Numbered from the stretch's first letter, positions 34,312-41,927 are shown. The stretch: 41,927 nt of DNA from CAZACZ01 sp964483695 (GCA_964483695.1 CAZACZ010000020.1:1-41927); one strand, 5' to 3'. The notes: generated from the sequence alone by a model not told the origin. A program made the numbers and translations.

Positions 34312-35345
34312 GCGCCAAGGCGGGCGATGGACGCTCGAGCGGCGCCTGGCTGGGTCCGTTCGCGGCGATGGTGGCGCTGGCGGCGGCCGCCTTCGCGTTC
34401 GGCTGGTGGGAGCGCTTCTGGTGGGGGCTGCTGGGCGCAGAGTTCGTGCTCTTCGTGTTCGCCGCGGAAGCGCTCGGGGAGCGCCTGGCGTTCCGCTGGC
34501 GCACGCCGTACCAGCGCCTGTTGGCGTGGGCGTTCCCGCTGGCGATGCTGGCGGCCTGGGAGTGGCTGGCGCGCTCCGGCGTCCTGAACCCGCGCTGGTT
34601 CCCGCCCCCCACCGCCACGCTCCGCGCGCTGTGGGACCTGACGGTCACCTTCGATCGCTTCTCCGAGACGAGCCTGATCGGCCGGCCGTGGCTGATCCCG
34701 GCTCGCCTGACGGAGGCGGGATGGCCGGGCGTGGCCGCGCTCTTCGCGGAGAGCCACGTCTGGGCCACGCTGTCGCGGGTGCTGGTGGGGTTCGCGCTGG
34801 GCGCGCTGCCTGGGGTGCTGGTGGGCATCGTGATGGGCCTCAACCGCACCGTGCGCACGATGCTGGACGCCACCATGTCGGCCATCTACGTGCTGCCGAA
34901 GATCGCCATCTTCCCGATCCTGATGCTGGTGTTCCCCGACCCGTTCGGCGAGGGGCCGAAGATCACCGTTGTCGCCATCTCGGCGTTCTTCCTAGTGGCG
35001 CTGTCCACCATGGCCGGGGTGCAAGGGATCGACCCGGTGCTCGTCCAGGCCGGCAAGAACTTCGGCGCCAACCGCTTCCAGATGTTCCGCCACGTGATCT
35101 TGCCCGGCGCGCTTCCGATCGTGTTCAACGGCCTGCGCCTGGCGCTTGGCACCGCGCTGATCGTGATCGTCGCGGTGGAGTTCGTGCGCGCCAAGACGGG
35201 GGTGGGGTACCTGGTGTACTACCACTGGCAGGTGCTGAGCACGCCCAAGATGTACGCGGCGTTGCTGGTGGTGATGGCGCTCGGGGTGAGCCTGACGGCG
35301 CTGCTACAGCTGGTCGAGCGACGCGTCATGCCGTGGCGGCGGTGA
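34308..35345 (+). CDS. ABC transporter permease, SsuC/TauC type, with extra N-terminal helices
   Basis: The BPD-type permease core (from about residue 148: ATLSRVLVGFALGALPGVLVGIVMG) has the coupling motif VLVQAGKNFGANRFQMFRHVILPGALP, a QAG variant of EAA...G, and ends LLQLVERRVMPWRR. The usual length is about 255 aa. Here 345 aa include an added N-terminal stretch with two hydrophobic segments (about 15-30 and 37-53) before the normal first helix (AFPLAMLAAWEWLARSGVLNPRWFPPP), and a longer loop around 110-145. ATG 34308 overlaps the ATPase stop. A gap follows 24 bases after the stop. Confidence 0.92.
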   Translation: MSAKAGDGRSSGAWLGPFAAMVALAAAAFAFGWWERFWWGLLGAEFVLFVFAAEALGERLAFRWRTPYQRLLAWAFPLAMLAAWEWLARSGVLNPRWFPPPTATLRALWDLTVTFDRFSETSLIGRPWLIPARLTEAGWPGVAALFAESHVWATLSRVLVGFALGALPGVLVGIVMGLNRTVRTMLDATMSAIYVLPKIAIFPILMLVFPDPFGEGPKITVVAISAFFLVALSTMAGVQGIDPVLVQAGKNFGANRFQMFRHVILPGALPIVFNGLRLALGTALIVIVAVEFVRAKTGVGYLVYYHWQVLSTPKMYAALLVVMALGVSLTALLQLVERRVMPWRR

Positions 35346-35369
35346 CGCCTCCTGCGTCCGGGTGACGCC

Positions 35370-35469
35370 NNNNNNNNNNNNNNNNNNNNNNNNNNNNNNN
35401 NNNNNNNNNNNNNNNNNNNNNNNNNNNNNNNNNNNNNNNNNNNNNNNNNNNNNNNNNNNNNNNNNNNNN
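35370..35469. other. Assembly gap, 100 N
   Basis: Exactly 100 unknown bases. GGTGACGCC occurs at 35341-35349 and again at 35361-35369, directly against the gap, so a 20-bp-period repeat may have stopped the assembly. Confidence 0.99.
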
Positions 35470-36200
35470 GTGCCGGGCCGGAGCGACGCCACCACCACGT
35501 AGAACACCAGGTAGGTGCTGAGGTACACGCAGGCGGTGAGCACGTGCAGGACGAGCTGGGTGCCAACGCCGGCGCGGCGCAGCGAGGCGTTGGCGTCATC
35601 GACCCGGTAGACGAAGTCCACGACGCTGGTGCGCCAGCGACGCAGCACCGGAAGGCGCAGGATGGCGCCCACCAGGGGTGCCAGCCACCGCAGGTGGAAC
35701 AGCAGCACGTAGCCCAGCACCGCGATGAACGCGAACAGTCCGAACGCCAGCAGCAGCGGGTCGACGCCTTCGAGCAAGCGAGTAGAGCGGCCCAGCAGCA
35801 GCACGCTGATGGGAAGCGTCCAGGCCAGGAAGGTGAGGTCGACCACCCACACGAACAGGTTCATCGACCAGGCCTGCGAAGGCTTGAGGCCGTCGCGCAC
35901 CAACGCCAACGCCACCGCCGGCGCTTGGCCGGCGCTACCCGGCGTGACGGCGGCGCTGAAGAGTCCGAGGCCGTAGGCGCGCAGCGCCTGACCGAAGCGG
36001 ATGGAGGTCCGACTCAGGCGCGCCAGCAGCATCAGCCGCGCCGTTCCCGCCAGGTAGTTCACGACCACCAGCGCCGCCCCGACCGCGAACGCCCACGCGG
36101 GAACGTGCACGACGGTGGAGAGGTCCTCGTCGAGCCACCACAGCGTGAGGGCGACGCCTCCGATCCCGAACGCGACAGCGACGAAGATGGCGCGGACCAT
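35470..36200 (-). CDS. YbhN/LPG-synthase-TM family (flippase-like) protein, 3' end lost in gap
   Basis: About 243 residues remain before the gap. There are at least six hydrophobic segments and the family motif AYGLGLFSAAVTPGSAGQAPAVALALVRDGL (about 73-103; PGSAGQ resembles the usual PgraGe), then SWNLFVWVVDLTFLAWTL-like helices. The family includes the membrane part of lysyl-phosphatidylglycerol synthase and other lipid-linked flippase-like proteins; no transferase domain is visible. ATG 36200 lies eight bases after the stop of the GGDEF gene, so both are probably one transcript. Confidence 0.82.
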
Positions 36201-36208
36201 CGGAGCGA

Positions 36209-38020
36209 CTACGCCTGCACGCGGTTCTTGCCGCCCCGCTTGGCGCGGTAGAGCATGGCGTCGGCGCGGGCAACTACGTCGTCCGCCGTCTCGCCCAGGT
36301 CGAGGGTGGCGATGCCGACGCTGGCGGTGATGGACACGCCGACCTCGACCTGGGCACGGTCGTGCACCGCCTGCACGATCTTCTCGGCCACGCGGGTGGC
36401 GCCGTCCGCGTCGGTCTCGGGCAGCAGCACCACGAACTCCTCGCCGCCGATGCGCGCGCAGGTGTCGGCCTCGCGCGTGACCGCCAGGAGCGCGCCGGCG
36501 GCGCTCTTCAGCACCGCGTCGCCGACGACGTGGGTGTGGGTGTCGTTGACGGTCTTGAAGTCGTCGAGGTCCACCATCAGCACGCTCAGCGAGCGGCCGC
36601 TGCGGGCCGAGCGATGCAGCTCGGCCTCCATCCGCTCGTCGAAGGCGCGGCGGTTCGGGAGGTCGGTGAGCTCGTCGGTGCGCGACAGACGCTCGAGGCT
36701 AGCCGCCTGCGCTTCGAGCTTCTGGTGCAGCTCGCGCAGGTCGGCGTAGGCGTGCGCCAGTTCGACGTTGCGCAGACGGTCGATCTCGCGGTCCTTCTGC
36801 AGCCGGTCGACGTCGAACTGGATGGTGAGGACCTGGGTGCGGAGGTCGGAGAGGCTATGCAGCACGCCGTCGTGCAGAGCGTGGAACGCCTCGTGGTGCT
36901 CGAGCGCCTGCTGCCAGCGCCCCAGGCGCTTCAGCGCCGACGACAACGCCTGGTGGGCCGAGGCCGTCTCGATCGGCGCGCCGCTGGCCTCGCCGCGCGC
37001 CACCGCCTCGCGCAGCGGCACCAGCGCCGCCTCGGGTTCCCCCAGCGCCAGTTGCGCTCGACCCACGCCCACCAGCGCGGAGCACAGGGCGCGCCGGCGC
37101 GCCTCCGGGCGCAGCGTGCGCAGGCAGGCGCGGTACTGCTCGAGCGCCTGTTCGGGTTGCTCCTGCTCGAGGTAGAGGTCGCCCAGGCTCAGCAGCGCGA
37201 GGCTGCGTCCGTAGTCCTCGGAGACCTCGTGGCTCTGTTCGTACGCGGTCTTCGCGGCGTCGAGATGCCCTAGAGCCTGATGCCCCTGGCCGATGCAGCG
37301 CAGCGCGGTGGATCGCTCGCGTTGCACGGTGGGGGAGAGGGGAGCCGCCTCGAGCGCACGCTTCCCGTAGGCGATCGCCTTCTCGGCGTGGCCGAGGTTG
37401 AGGTACGTGGCGGCGATGCCGTTGAGCGGCCCGGCCACGAGCTCGGGTCGGGTGCGCTCGATGGCGTCGAGGGCGCGGAAGTGGCTTGCCAGCGCCTGCT
37501 GGTACAGCCCCACCTTGTCGTAGCACCAGCCCAGACCGATGAGGGCATTGGCTTCGCCCACCTCGTCGCCGAGGGCGCGGCGCAGGTGCAGCTCGACCTG
37601 GGCGTAGCGCAGCGAGTCGCTGTAGTTCGCCATGCGGAAGCTGGCGATGGCCAGCGCGGTGGCACCGTCGGCCGCGAGCCTGGCGGTGTCGGCGTCGAGC
37701 GTCGCCAGGGCGGCGTCCCATGTCTCCGGCGTGCCGGTGGGTGGGAGCTTCGCTTGCGCCAGGGCCTCGAGACCGTAGCGCACGGCGTCCTCGTAGCGGT
37801 GCAGGCGCCCAGCCGCCTCCGCCGCCAGGGCCGAGGCCGCGATGGTGGCGGTGGGATCGCCGAGGGCGGCGGCGGCGTCGCGCGCCACCAGGGCACGCTC
37901 GAGTTGGAGTTCCGCGTCGGCGCCGCGCGCAGCCAACGCGGCTCCCAGTTGCGCCGGCAACCGGTCCGCGCGGGCGGGGACCTCGGTTCGGCCAGGAAGC
38001 TCGTCGTTGCGTTGCTGCAT
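36209..38020 (-). CDS. Diguanylate cyclase with N-terminal TPR sensor domain
   Basis: The C-terminal GGDEF domain makes c-di-GMP from two GTP. It has LTDLPNRRAFDERM, LMVDLDDFKTVNDTHTHVVGDAVL, the active loop GGEEF (525-529) and an inhibitory-site RxxD (READ, 516-519) five residues before it, so it should be active and feedback-inhibited. Residues about 60-400 hold TPR units (ANALIGLGWCYDKVGLYQQALASHFRAL, ALLSLGDLYLEQEQPEQALEQYRACL), then a coiled coil (about 400-445, DVDRLQKDREIDRLRNVELAHAYADLRELHQKLEAQ-type pattern). There is no membrane helix, so sensing is cytosolic. ATG 38020 gives 603 aa; ATG 38077 would add 19 Pro/Arg-rich residues and overlaps a CATAAT box. It precedes the flippase-like gene by eight bases. 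Confidence 0.92.
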   Translation of the reverse strand: MQQRNDELPGRTEVPARADRLPAQLGAALAARGADAELQLERALVARDAAAALGDPTATIAASALAAEAAGRLHRYEDAVRYGLEALAQAKLPPTGTPETWDAALATLDADTARLAADGATALAIASFRMANYSDSLRYAQVELHLRRALGDEVGEANALIGLGWCYDKVGLYQQALASHFRALDAIERTRPELVAGPLNGIAATYLNLGHAEKAIAYGKRALEAAPLSPTVQRERSTALRCIGQGHQALGHLDAAKTAYEQSHEVSEDYGRSLALLSLGDLYLEQEQPEQALEQYRACLRTLRPEARRRALCSALVGVGRAQLALGEPEAALVPLREAVARGEASGAPIETASAHQALSSALKRLGRWQQALEHHEAFHALHDGVLHSLSDLRTQVLTIQFDVDRLQKDREIDRLRNVELAHAYADLRELHQKLEAQAASLERLSRTDELTDLPNRRAFDERMEAELHRSARSGRSLSVLMVDLDDFKTVNDTHTHVVGDAVLKSAAGALLAVTREADTCARIGGEEFVVLLPETDADGATRVAEKIVQAVHDRAQVEVGVSITASVGIATLDLGETADDVVARADAMLYRAKRGGKNRVQA

Positions 38021-38128
38021 GCGGGGTCGGCGCTCTCCGGGGCGCGTGGGACCGTGCGGAGGTGGGTAGCACACCATTATGACCGAAACGCACCGCGGAC
38101 CCTGCGAATCCCTGGGCGTCGGGGTGGG

Positions 38129-39109
38129 TCAGCCGTTCGACCAGCGGTCGGCGTACTCCGGGCTGGCCGTCACCGGCAGCCTTCCGCGCAAGGTGGCGCG
38201 CTCCTGCTCGAGCCACGGCGGGAGTTTCAGGCCCAGGCCGAGCTCGTCGGCGGGCTCGTCGACGGTGAAGCCGGGGCCGTCGGTCGCGACCTCCACGATC
38301 GCCCCGCCCGGCTCGGTGGCATAGATGGAGCGGAAGTAGCGCCGGTCCTTCACTTTCGTGACCGCCAGGCCGGCGCTCAGGAGCGCTGAGCGCGCCGCGG
38401 CCTGATCGGGCTCGTCGGCGGCGCGGAAGGCGACGTGATGGATACTGCCGGACCCCCAGCGGGCCGCGAGCGGTTCGGGCGCCTCGAGCACGTCGACGAA
38501 GGTTCGCCCAGCGCCCGTACCCGTCGCGAGGCGTCGCCGGAGAGTGCCGTCCTGCAGCGACTCGGCCTCGACGCCTAGCCCGAAGGCGCCGTGGAGCAGG
38601 GCGGTGGTGTCGTCGATGCGAGGGGACGTGATGGTGACGGCGAGGACGCCGCGGACCGCCATCGGCTCCGGCACCGAGGAAGCGGGCCACGGCGCGGGCG
38701 TTGGCGGGTCTGCGTCGACGGCTACCAGCTCGATCGGGGTGCCGTCCGGGTCGGCGAACGCCACCACCTCGGCGCCGAACCGCTCGTGCGTGGAGCATGC
38801 CAGGCCGTGCGCCGCGAGCCGCGCGCGCCATCCGTCGAGGGCCGCCGCCTGGGTGCGCAGCGCCACCGCCACCGTCTCGCCGGCGCCGCGTGTGCCGGGG
38901 CCGGCGCCGGGCCAGGGGAAGAACGTCAGCAGCGTGCCGGGCGAACCGACGGCGTCGCCGAAGTAGAAGTGGTAGGTCTCCGGGTCGTCGTAGTTGACGG
39001 TGCGCTTCACCAGGCGCAGGCCGAGGACGCGGACGTAGAAGTCGATGTTGGACTGCGGTCGGCGCGCGATGGCCGTGACGTGGTGCAGGCCCGAGGTCGT
39101 GAACGGCAT
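38129..39109 (-). CDS. Glyoxalase/VOC protein, ring-cleaving dioxygenase-like (MhqO type)
   Basis: The 326-aa protein has two vicinal-oxygen-chelate modules. The N-terminus TTSGLHHVTAIARRPQSNIDFYVRVLGLRLVKRTVNYDD and the second-half GSIHHVAFRAAD and GGAIVEVATDGPGFTVDE match the MhqA/MhqO/LinE-like group acting on hydroquinones. Likely metal ligands are His in GLHHVT, His in IHHVAF and Glu in AIVEVATD. The substrate is not known. A TACCCT box lies five bases before ATG 39109, so the mRNA may be leaderless. It is divergent from the thioredoxin-like gene. Confidence 0.88.
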   Translation of the reverse strand: MPFTTSGLHHVTAIARRPQSNIDFYVRVLGLRLVKRTVNYDDPETYHFYFGDAVGSPGTLLTFFPWPGAGPGTRGAGETVAVALRTQAAALDGWRARLAAHGLACSTHERFGAEVVAFADPDGTPIELVAVDADPPTPAPWPASSVPEPMAVRGVLAVTITSPRIDDTTALLHGAFGLGVEAESLQDGTLRRRLATGTGAGRTFVDVLEAPEPLAARWGSGSIHHVAFRAADEPDQAAARSALLSAGLAVTKVKDRRYFRSIYATEPGGAIVEVATDGPGFTVDEPADELGLGLKLPPWLEQERATLRGRLPVTASPEYADRWSNG

Positions 39110-39114
39110 GCGTT

Positions 39115-39120
39115 AGGGTA
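39115..39120 (-). promoter_or_regulatory. Leaderless-type -10 box TACCCT
   Basis: TACCCT on the minus strand, five bases before ATG 39109; no ribosome binding site lies between. Confidence 0.45.
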
Positions 39121-39154
39121 TCGCCGCGGACCAGGCGTCCCGCGTGCGCGGCGG

Positions 39155-39160
39155 TACGCT
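39155..39160 (+). promoter_or_regulatory. Leaderless-type -10 box TACGCT
   Basis: TACGCT, seven bases before ATG 39168. With the box on the other strand (39115-39120), both genes of this divergent pair appear leaderless. Confidence 0.5.
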
Positions 39161-39167
39161 GCCGTCG

Positions 39168-39656
39168 ATGACGGCGACCTCCTGGCCCAGCGACTTCGTC
39201 TGGGGCGAACCGGTGCCCGCTCCCGACGGCGGCGAGCAGCGCCCGGGGGTGGTGATGTTCTTCAACCTCGAGTGCCCTGCCTGCATCTCGCGCGGCATCC
39301 CGTTCCTGAAGCGGCTCGAGATGGACTACCGCAGCCGCATCTGGACCATGCTGGTGCATACCTCGTTCGGCCACCGCGACCTCGGCCGCGACGAGGTGGT
39401 GCCCACGCTGCGGCACTTCGCCGAGAGCTTCGCGCGGCTGCCGATGCCGGTGGCGCTCGACGTCGACGGCTCGTTGGCGCGCGCCTGGGGCGTCGAGGGC
39501 ACGCCGCACTGGTTCGTGTTCGACGCTGCTGGAGCGCTGCAGCGCAGCGTGTACGGCTCGCAAGACAACGCGCGCACGCGGCTGGAGTACCTGGTCGAGG
39601 AGCTGGTCGGAGCGGCAGGCGCGGCGGAAGCGTCGGTGGAGGCCGACCGAGCCTAG
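39168..39656 (+). CDS. Thioredoxin-like protein with CPAC motif
   Basis: The 162-aa protein has a TlpA/AhpC-type thioredoxin fold: VVMFFNLECPACISRGIPFLKRL with CPAC at 36-39, PMPVALDVDGSLARAWGVEGTPHWFVFD with cis-Pro near 110, and a terminal helix. No signal peptide is seen with ATG 39168, so it should be cytosolic. The divergent glyoxalase-like gene also fits thiol or electrophile defence, but a functional link is inference. ATG 39168 is chosen because TACGCT lies seven bases before it; a start at 39144 would lie upstream of that promoter box. Confidence 0.87.
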   Translation: MTATSWPSDFVWGEPVPAPDGGEQRPGVVMFFNLECPACISRGIPFLKRLEMDYRSRIWTMLVHTSFGHRDLGRDEVVPTLRHFAESFARLPMPVALDVDGSLARAWGVEGTPHWFVFDAAGALQRSVYGSQDNARTRLEYLVEELVGAAGAAEASVEADRA

Positions 39657-39687
39657 GCGCGGACGCGAGGCGAACCCATACAGGGGA

Positions 39688-39717
39688 TTGAACGGCCGCA
39701 CCCCTTTCCGCTAAGAT
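39688..39717 (+). promoter_or_regulatory. Promoter of rplS
   Basis: TTGAAC (39688-39693), an 18-base spacer and TAAGAT (39712-39717). Transcription would start near 39724, leaving a leader of about 190 bases before rplS. Confidence 0.65.
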
Positions 39718-39863
39718 GGCAAGGCTTGACGCGCGGAGGCGTCGGCGCGCGCCGTGGCAACGGGCGTTCGCCAGCGCCGAGCGCAGCAACCGGAGAAGGG
39801 CGGACGAGGTCGAGGCCAGCGCCGGAACCGACGCCGCGCTCGAGCGGATCCCGGAGCCACCGC

Positions 39864-39896
39864 ACGGTTCGAACGAACGGTTCCGCCACACGGTTC
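39864..39896 (+). repeat. Three ACGGTTC repeats at 13-bp spacing in the rplS leader
   Basis: ACGGTTC occurs at 39864-39870, 39877-39883 and 39890-39896, each 13 bases apart, ending seven bases before the GGAGA site of rplS. GTTCGAAC inside is palindromic. It may be an RNA element for control by L19 or a DNA-binding array; neither is shown. Confidence 0.75.
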
Positions 39897-39914
39897 CACC
39901 ATCTGGAGACGACC

Positions 39915-40129
39915 ATGAAGTACAACAGAGGCGCCATCCTGCGCTCGATCGAGCAGCCCTTCCTGCGCAACGACCTGCCCCACTTCGACAGCGGCGACAC
40001 CATCCGCGTCGACTACAAGGTGGTCGAAGGCAACCGTAGCCGCGTTCAGGCGTTCGAGGGCGTGGTCATCGCCCGCAAGAACGGCAAGGGCGCGCGCAGC
40101 ACCGTCACGGTCCGCAAGGTGTCGTTCGG
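39915..40129 (+). CDS. rplS: 50S ribosomal protein L19, 3' end lost in gap
   Basis: The 71 residues before the gap read NRGAILRSIEQPFLRNDLPHFDSGDTIRVDYKVVEGNRSRVQAFEGVVIARKNGKG..., the diagnostic L19 N-terminal half; L19 sits at the interface between subunits. ATG 39915 follows GGAGA. It is not next to trmD, its frequent partner, and has its own promoter and a long leader. The terminator after the gap (40235-40272) probably belongs to it. Confidence 0.96.
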
Positions 40130-40229
40130 NNNNNNNNNNNNNNNNNNNNNNNNNNNNNNNNNNNNNNNNNNNNNNNNNNNNNNNNNNNNNNNNNNNNNNN
40201 NNNNNNNNNNNNNNNNNNNNNNNNNNNNN
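40130..40229. other. Assembly gap, 100 N
   Basis: Exactly 100 unknown bases, hiding the end of rplS. A normal L19 needs about 40 to 60 more codons, so the true gap is probably of this order or longer. Confidence 0.99.
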
Positions 40230-40234
40230 CACCA

Positions 40235-40272
40235 CGAGCACCGCCCGCCGATCGATCGGCGGGCGGTGCTCG
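40235..40272. terminator. 38-bp perfect palindrome, bidirectional terminator
   Basis: CGAGCACCGCCCGCCGATC (40235-40253) is followed by its exact reverse complement up to 40272, giving a stem of up to 17 bp with a short ATCG-type loop. It lies between rplS and the convergent HD-GYP gene. There is no T tract on either side. Confidence 0.8.
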
Positions 40273-40342
40273 GTTCAGGGGGCGTCAGGGAAGGATCGAA
40301 GTAGGGGAGGGGGTGCGGCCTCGGCGCCGCCGTCGTCGTCGC

Positions 40343-41827
40343 TCAGCCGACGACCACGATGCCGTTCGGGTCGAACTCGCGCGGGGCGAGCAGCGGCTCG
40401 GCCTCCGGCGTGGCGAGGAAGCGTTCGAGCGCGGCGATGGCGATGCTCGTCGGTTCGTCGTCGGCCTCGGTGTTCAACAGCACGAGCGCGTCGTCCTTGC
40501 TCTTGCCGGGACGGTAGGGCCGATCGGCGGTGAGCGCTTCGAACCGGTCGGCGACGATCAGCAAGGAGCGGTCGAAGGCCACCAGGTGCGCTTCCTCGGT
40601 GAGGTCGCGGAAGGCGCGTACCTGCTCCAGGATCCGTTCGCCCAGCGCGGTGTGGCGCCGCACCTCGGCCATCTCGGCGTCGCTCAGGCCTCGCGGGCGA
40701 TCGAGCAGCGCGTTGGAGATGCCGAGCTTGCCGATGTCGTGCAGCAACGCAGCCCGAGCCAGGCGCTTGCGCCGTTCCGGGGTGAAGGTGTGCTTGCCGT
40801 TGACGAAGGCCGTGGCGCCGAGCGCCAAGTCGCGCACGCGCTCGGAATGGCGGTAGGTCCACGGCGACTTGGCGTCGATGACGCGCGCGAACGCGGTGGC
40901 AAGGCGGTCGATGAGGTCGTCGTCGACGAACCGGACGCGTTCGGCCGGCTCGAGCGCGGCCACCTGGCCCGCCAGATGGTCGCTCGATAGCGAGGTCCAG
41001 AACTCGGGGTGACGCTCGGCTACCTCGAAGGCGGCCACCACGCGCGGGTCGAACCAACTACCGTTGCGCTCGGCCACCACGGCGCGGGCCGCTTCCCGCC
41101 CGCCCTCGCGATAGAAGATCTCGATGGTCTGTGCCAGGCTGGCGATGCGCGCCAACAGCGGGATGTCGTCGCCCGCCTTGCCGTAAGGGAAGCCGCTGCC
41201 GTCCACGCGCTCTTCGATGGCTCGGATGGCGTCGGCGGTTCCCTGCGAGAACCCGGTCTGCAGGGCGATGGCGCCGCCGCGTTCGCAGCGCAGGCGGAAC
41301 ATCTCCGCATGCCCGCCGCCGCGGCCGAGCGCCATGTCGACGACGTGCTTGGCGCGGCGGTGGAGTGGCGCCGCGCTGCCTGCGTTCTCCAGCACGAAGC
41401 GCGCGCCGTCGCGCTTGCCGCGCAGGTCCACCTTCTTGTAGGCGCGTTTGACCTGCAGGTCGTCCGCGCCGAAGAGGTGGTGGATCTTCGCGGCGTTGCT
41501 CGAGCCGCCGAGGTCTTTCAGCAGCAGCGCGTAGAACAGGTCGGAGCGGCTGCGGTCGTCGAGTTGGAACGCCTCGCCGATGCGCATGCCGAGGACGCAG
41601 GTGCGCAGCGCGTGGCCGGCAGGCTGGCCCTCGGTGATGTCGAGCGCCACCGACAGCGCAGCCACCACGTCCGACAGGCGGAGCGTTTCGGGCTGCACTG
41701 CGGGTGCTGCGAGCTCATGCTGGACAGCGATGTTCGTCTGCGGGAGCGCCACGGGCCGGGTGGCGGCGGCGCCGCGCAGCCGGCGGGTCCGCGTCGGGGT
41801 GCGACGAGTGTTCGGGTCCAGTGCCAC
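40343..41827 (-). CDS. Tandem HD-GYP-like protein with complementary degenerate halves
   Basis: The 494-aa protein holds two HD-GYP-like modules. The N-terminal one (about 50-245) has lost the metal HD pair (LLLKDLGG, K104-D105) but keeps the later segment EERVDGSGFPYGKAGDDIPLLARIASLAQTIEIF (205-238). The C-terminal one (about 305-440) has an intact metal site: RHSERV (326-331), LLHDIGKLGISN with H363-D364, RRHTALGERIL (390-400), and IVADRFEALTADRPYR (424-439). Yet it lacks the HHExxDGSGYP segment expected near 412-420. A full HD-GYP enzyme hydrolyses c-di-GMP; whether the two halves act together is unknown. GTG 41827 is the likely start, with only a weak GCAGAG site. No membrane or receiver domain is seen. 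Confidence 0.85.
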   Translation of the reverse strand: MALDPNTRRTPTRTRRLRGAAATRPVALPQTNIAVQHELAAPAVQPETLRLSDVVAALSVALDITEGQPAGHALRTCVLGMRIGEAFQLDDRSRSDLFYALLLKDLGGSSNAAKIHHLFGADDLQVKRAYKKVDLRGKRDGARFVLENAGSAAPLHRRAKHVVDMALGRGGGHAEMFRLRCERGGAIALQTGFSQGTADAIRAIEERVDGSGFPYGKAGDDIPLLARIASLAQTIEIFYREGGREAARAVVAERNGSWFDPRVVAAFEVAERHPEFWTSLSSDHLAGQVAALEPAERVRFVDDDLIDRLATAFARVIDAKSPWTYRHSERVRDLALGATAFVNGKHTFTPERRKRLARAALLHDIGKLGISNALLDRPRGLSDAEMAEVRRHTALGERILEQVRAFRDLTEEAHLVAFDRSLLIVADRFEALTADRPYRPGKSKDDALVLLNTEADDEPTSIAIAALERFLATPEAEPLLAPREFDPNGIVVVG

Positions 41828-41904
41828 GGGTCCACTCTGCCCCGCGAAGGCTTACGGGAAACTGACGGTGGAGTGAGAAGACCGACGGTCGGATGAAGAG
41901 GGCG

Positions 41905-41924
41905 CAAGGGACGAACATCCCTTG
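41905..41924. terminator. Hairpin at the window edge
   Basis: CAAGGGA (41905-41911) and TCCCTTG (41918-41924) pair across a 6-base loop. It lies 78 bases upstream of the HD-GYP start and may end a gene beyond the window. Confidence 0.35.
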
Positions 41925-41927
41925 GAA

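Noticed and set aside
38021..38077. Upstream ATG 38077 for the GGDEF gene
   Set aside because: The ATG overlaps a CATAAT -10-like box and the added residues are Pro/Arg-rich. It remains possible; neither start has a strong binding site.
36855..39701. Minus-strand frame of about 950 codons spanning the GGDEF and glyoxalase-like genes
   Set aside because: It runs through two well-supported genes in another frame and is Arg/Pro/Ala-rich noise.

Overview
The window reads as a high-GC (about 70% by eye) bacterial chromosome segment, most likely from the Deinococcota and probably a Truepera-like lineage. Three things point there: a glutaminyl-tRNA synthetase with a C-terminal GatB/YqeY-type domain, as in Deinococcus; a short, Thermus-sized EF-Ts (197 aa); and several genes with a TANNNT -10 box five to seven bases before the start codon, the leaderless arrangement common in Deinococcus. 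This assignment is inference from family knowledge; no 16S or phylogeny is available. Three runs of exactly 100 N (21955-22054, 35370-35469, 40130-40229) mark scaffold joins, so gap sizes and contig order there are uncertain.

Region 1 (1-5433) holds an AddAB-type helicase-nuclease pair and a convergent gene with a possible PD-(D/E)XK-like fold plus winged helix. Region 2 (5517-10581) holds a small unknown gene, a cytoplasmic class A beta-lactamase-like hydrolase, a cold-shock protein with a long Arg/Gly/Asp tail, a DoxX-family membrane protein divergent from nagA, and a fatty acid desaturase. Region 3 (10727-19507) is housekeeping: glnS, a DMT exporter, the operon rpsB-tsf-pyrH-frr-cdsA read leftward, and a secreted TPR protein.

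Region 4 (19895-32248) is respiratory assembly. ctaA and ctaB make heme A. After a gap and a transaldolase comes a nearly complete leftward System I cytochrome c maturation operon: ccdA-ccmA-ccmB-ccmC-ccmD-ccmE-ccmF-ccmG-ccmH, then a CcmI-like TPR protein fused to a c-type cytochrome domain, then a Rieske protein. Most genes overlap by ATGA or GTGA. Thus heme export, thiol reduction, heme ligation and two electron carriers are made together.

Region 5 (32421-35345) is an NMT1/SsuA-type ABC uptake system with a 15-bp-stem hairpin between the binding protein and the ATPase. Region 6 (35470-41827) holds a YbhN-type flippase-like protein, a TPR-GGDEF cyclase, a glyoxalase-family protein divergent from a thioredoxin-like protein, truncated rplS (L19), and a tandem, complementarily degenerate HD-GYP protein. 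A c-di-GMP synthase and a possible c-di-GMP phosphodiesterase therefore lie within 6 kb.

I found no rRNA, tRNA, CRISPR array, insertion sequence or prophage. The most unusual items are the CcmI-cytochrome fusion, the split HD-GYP protein, the nuclease-like gene overlapping addA, the shared leader hairpin of rpsB and tsf, and the 13-bp repeats in the rplS leader.
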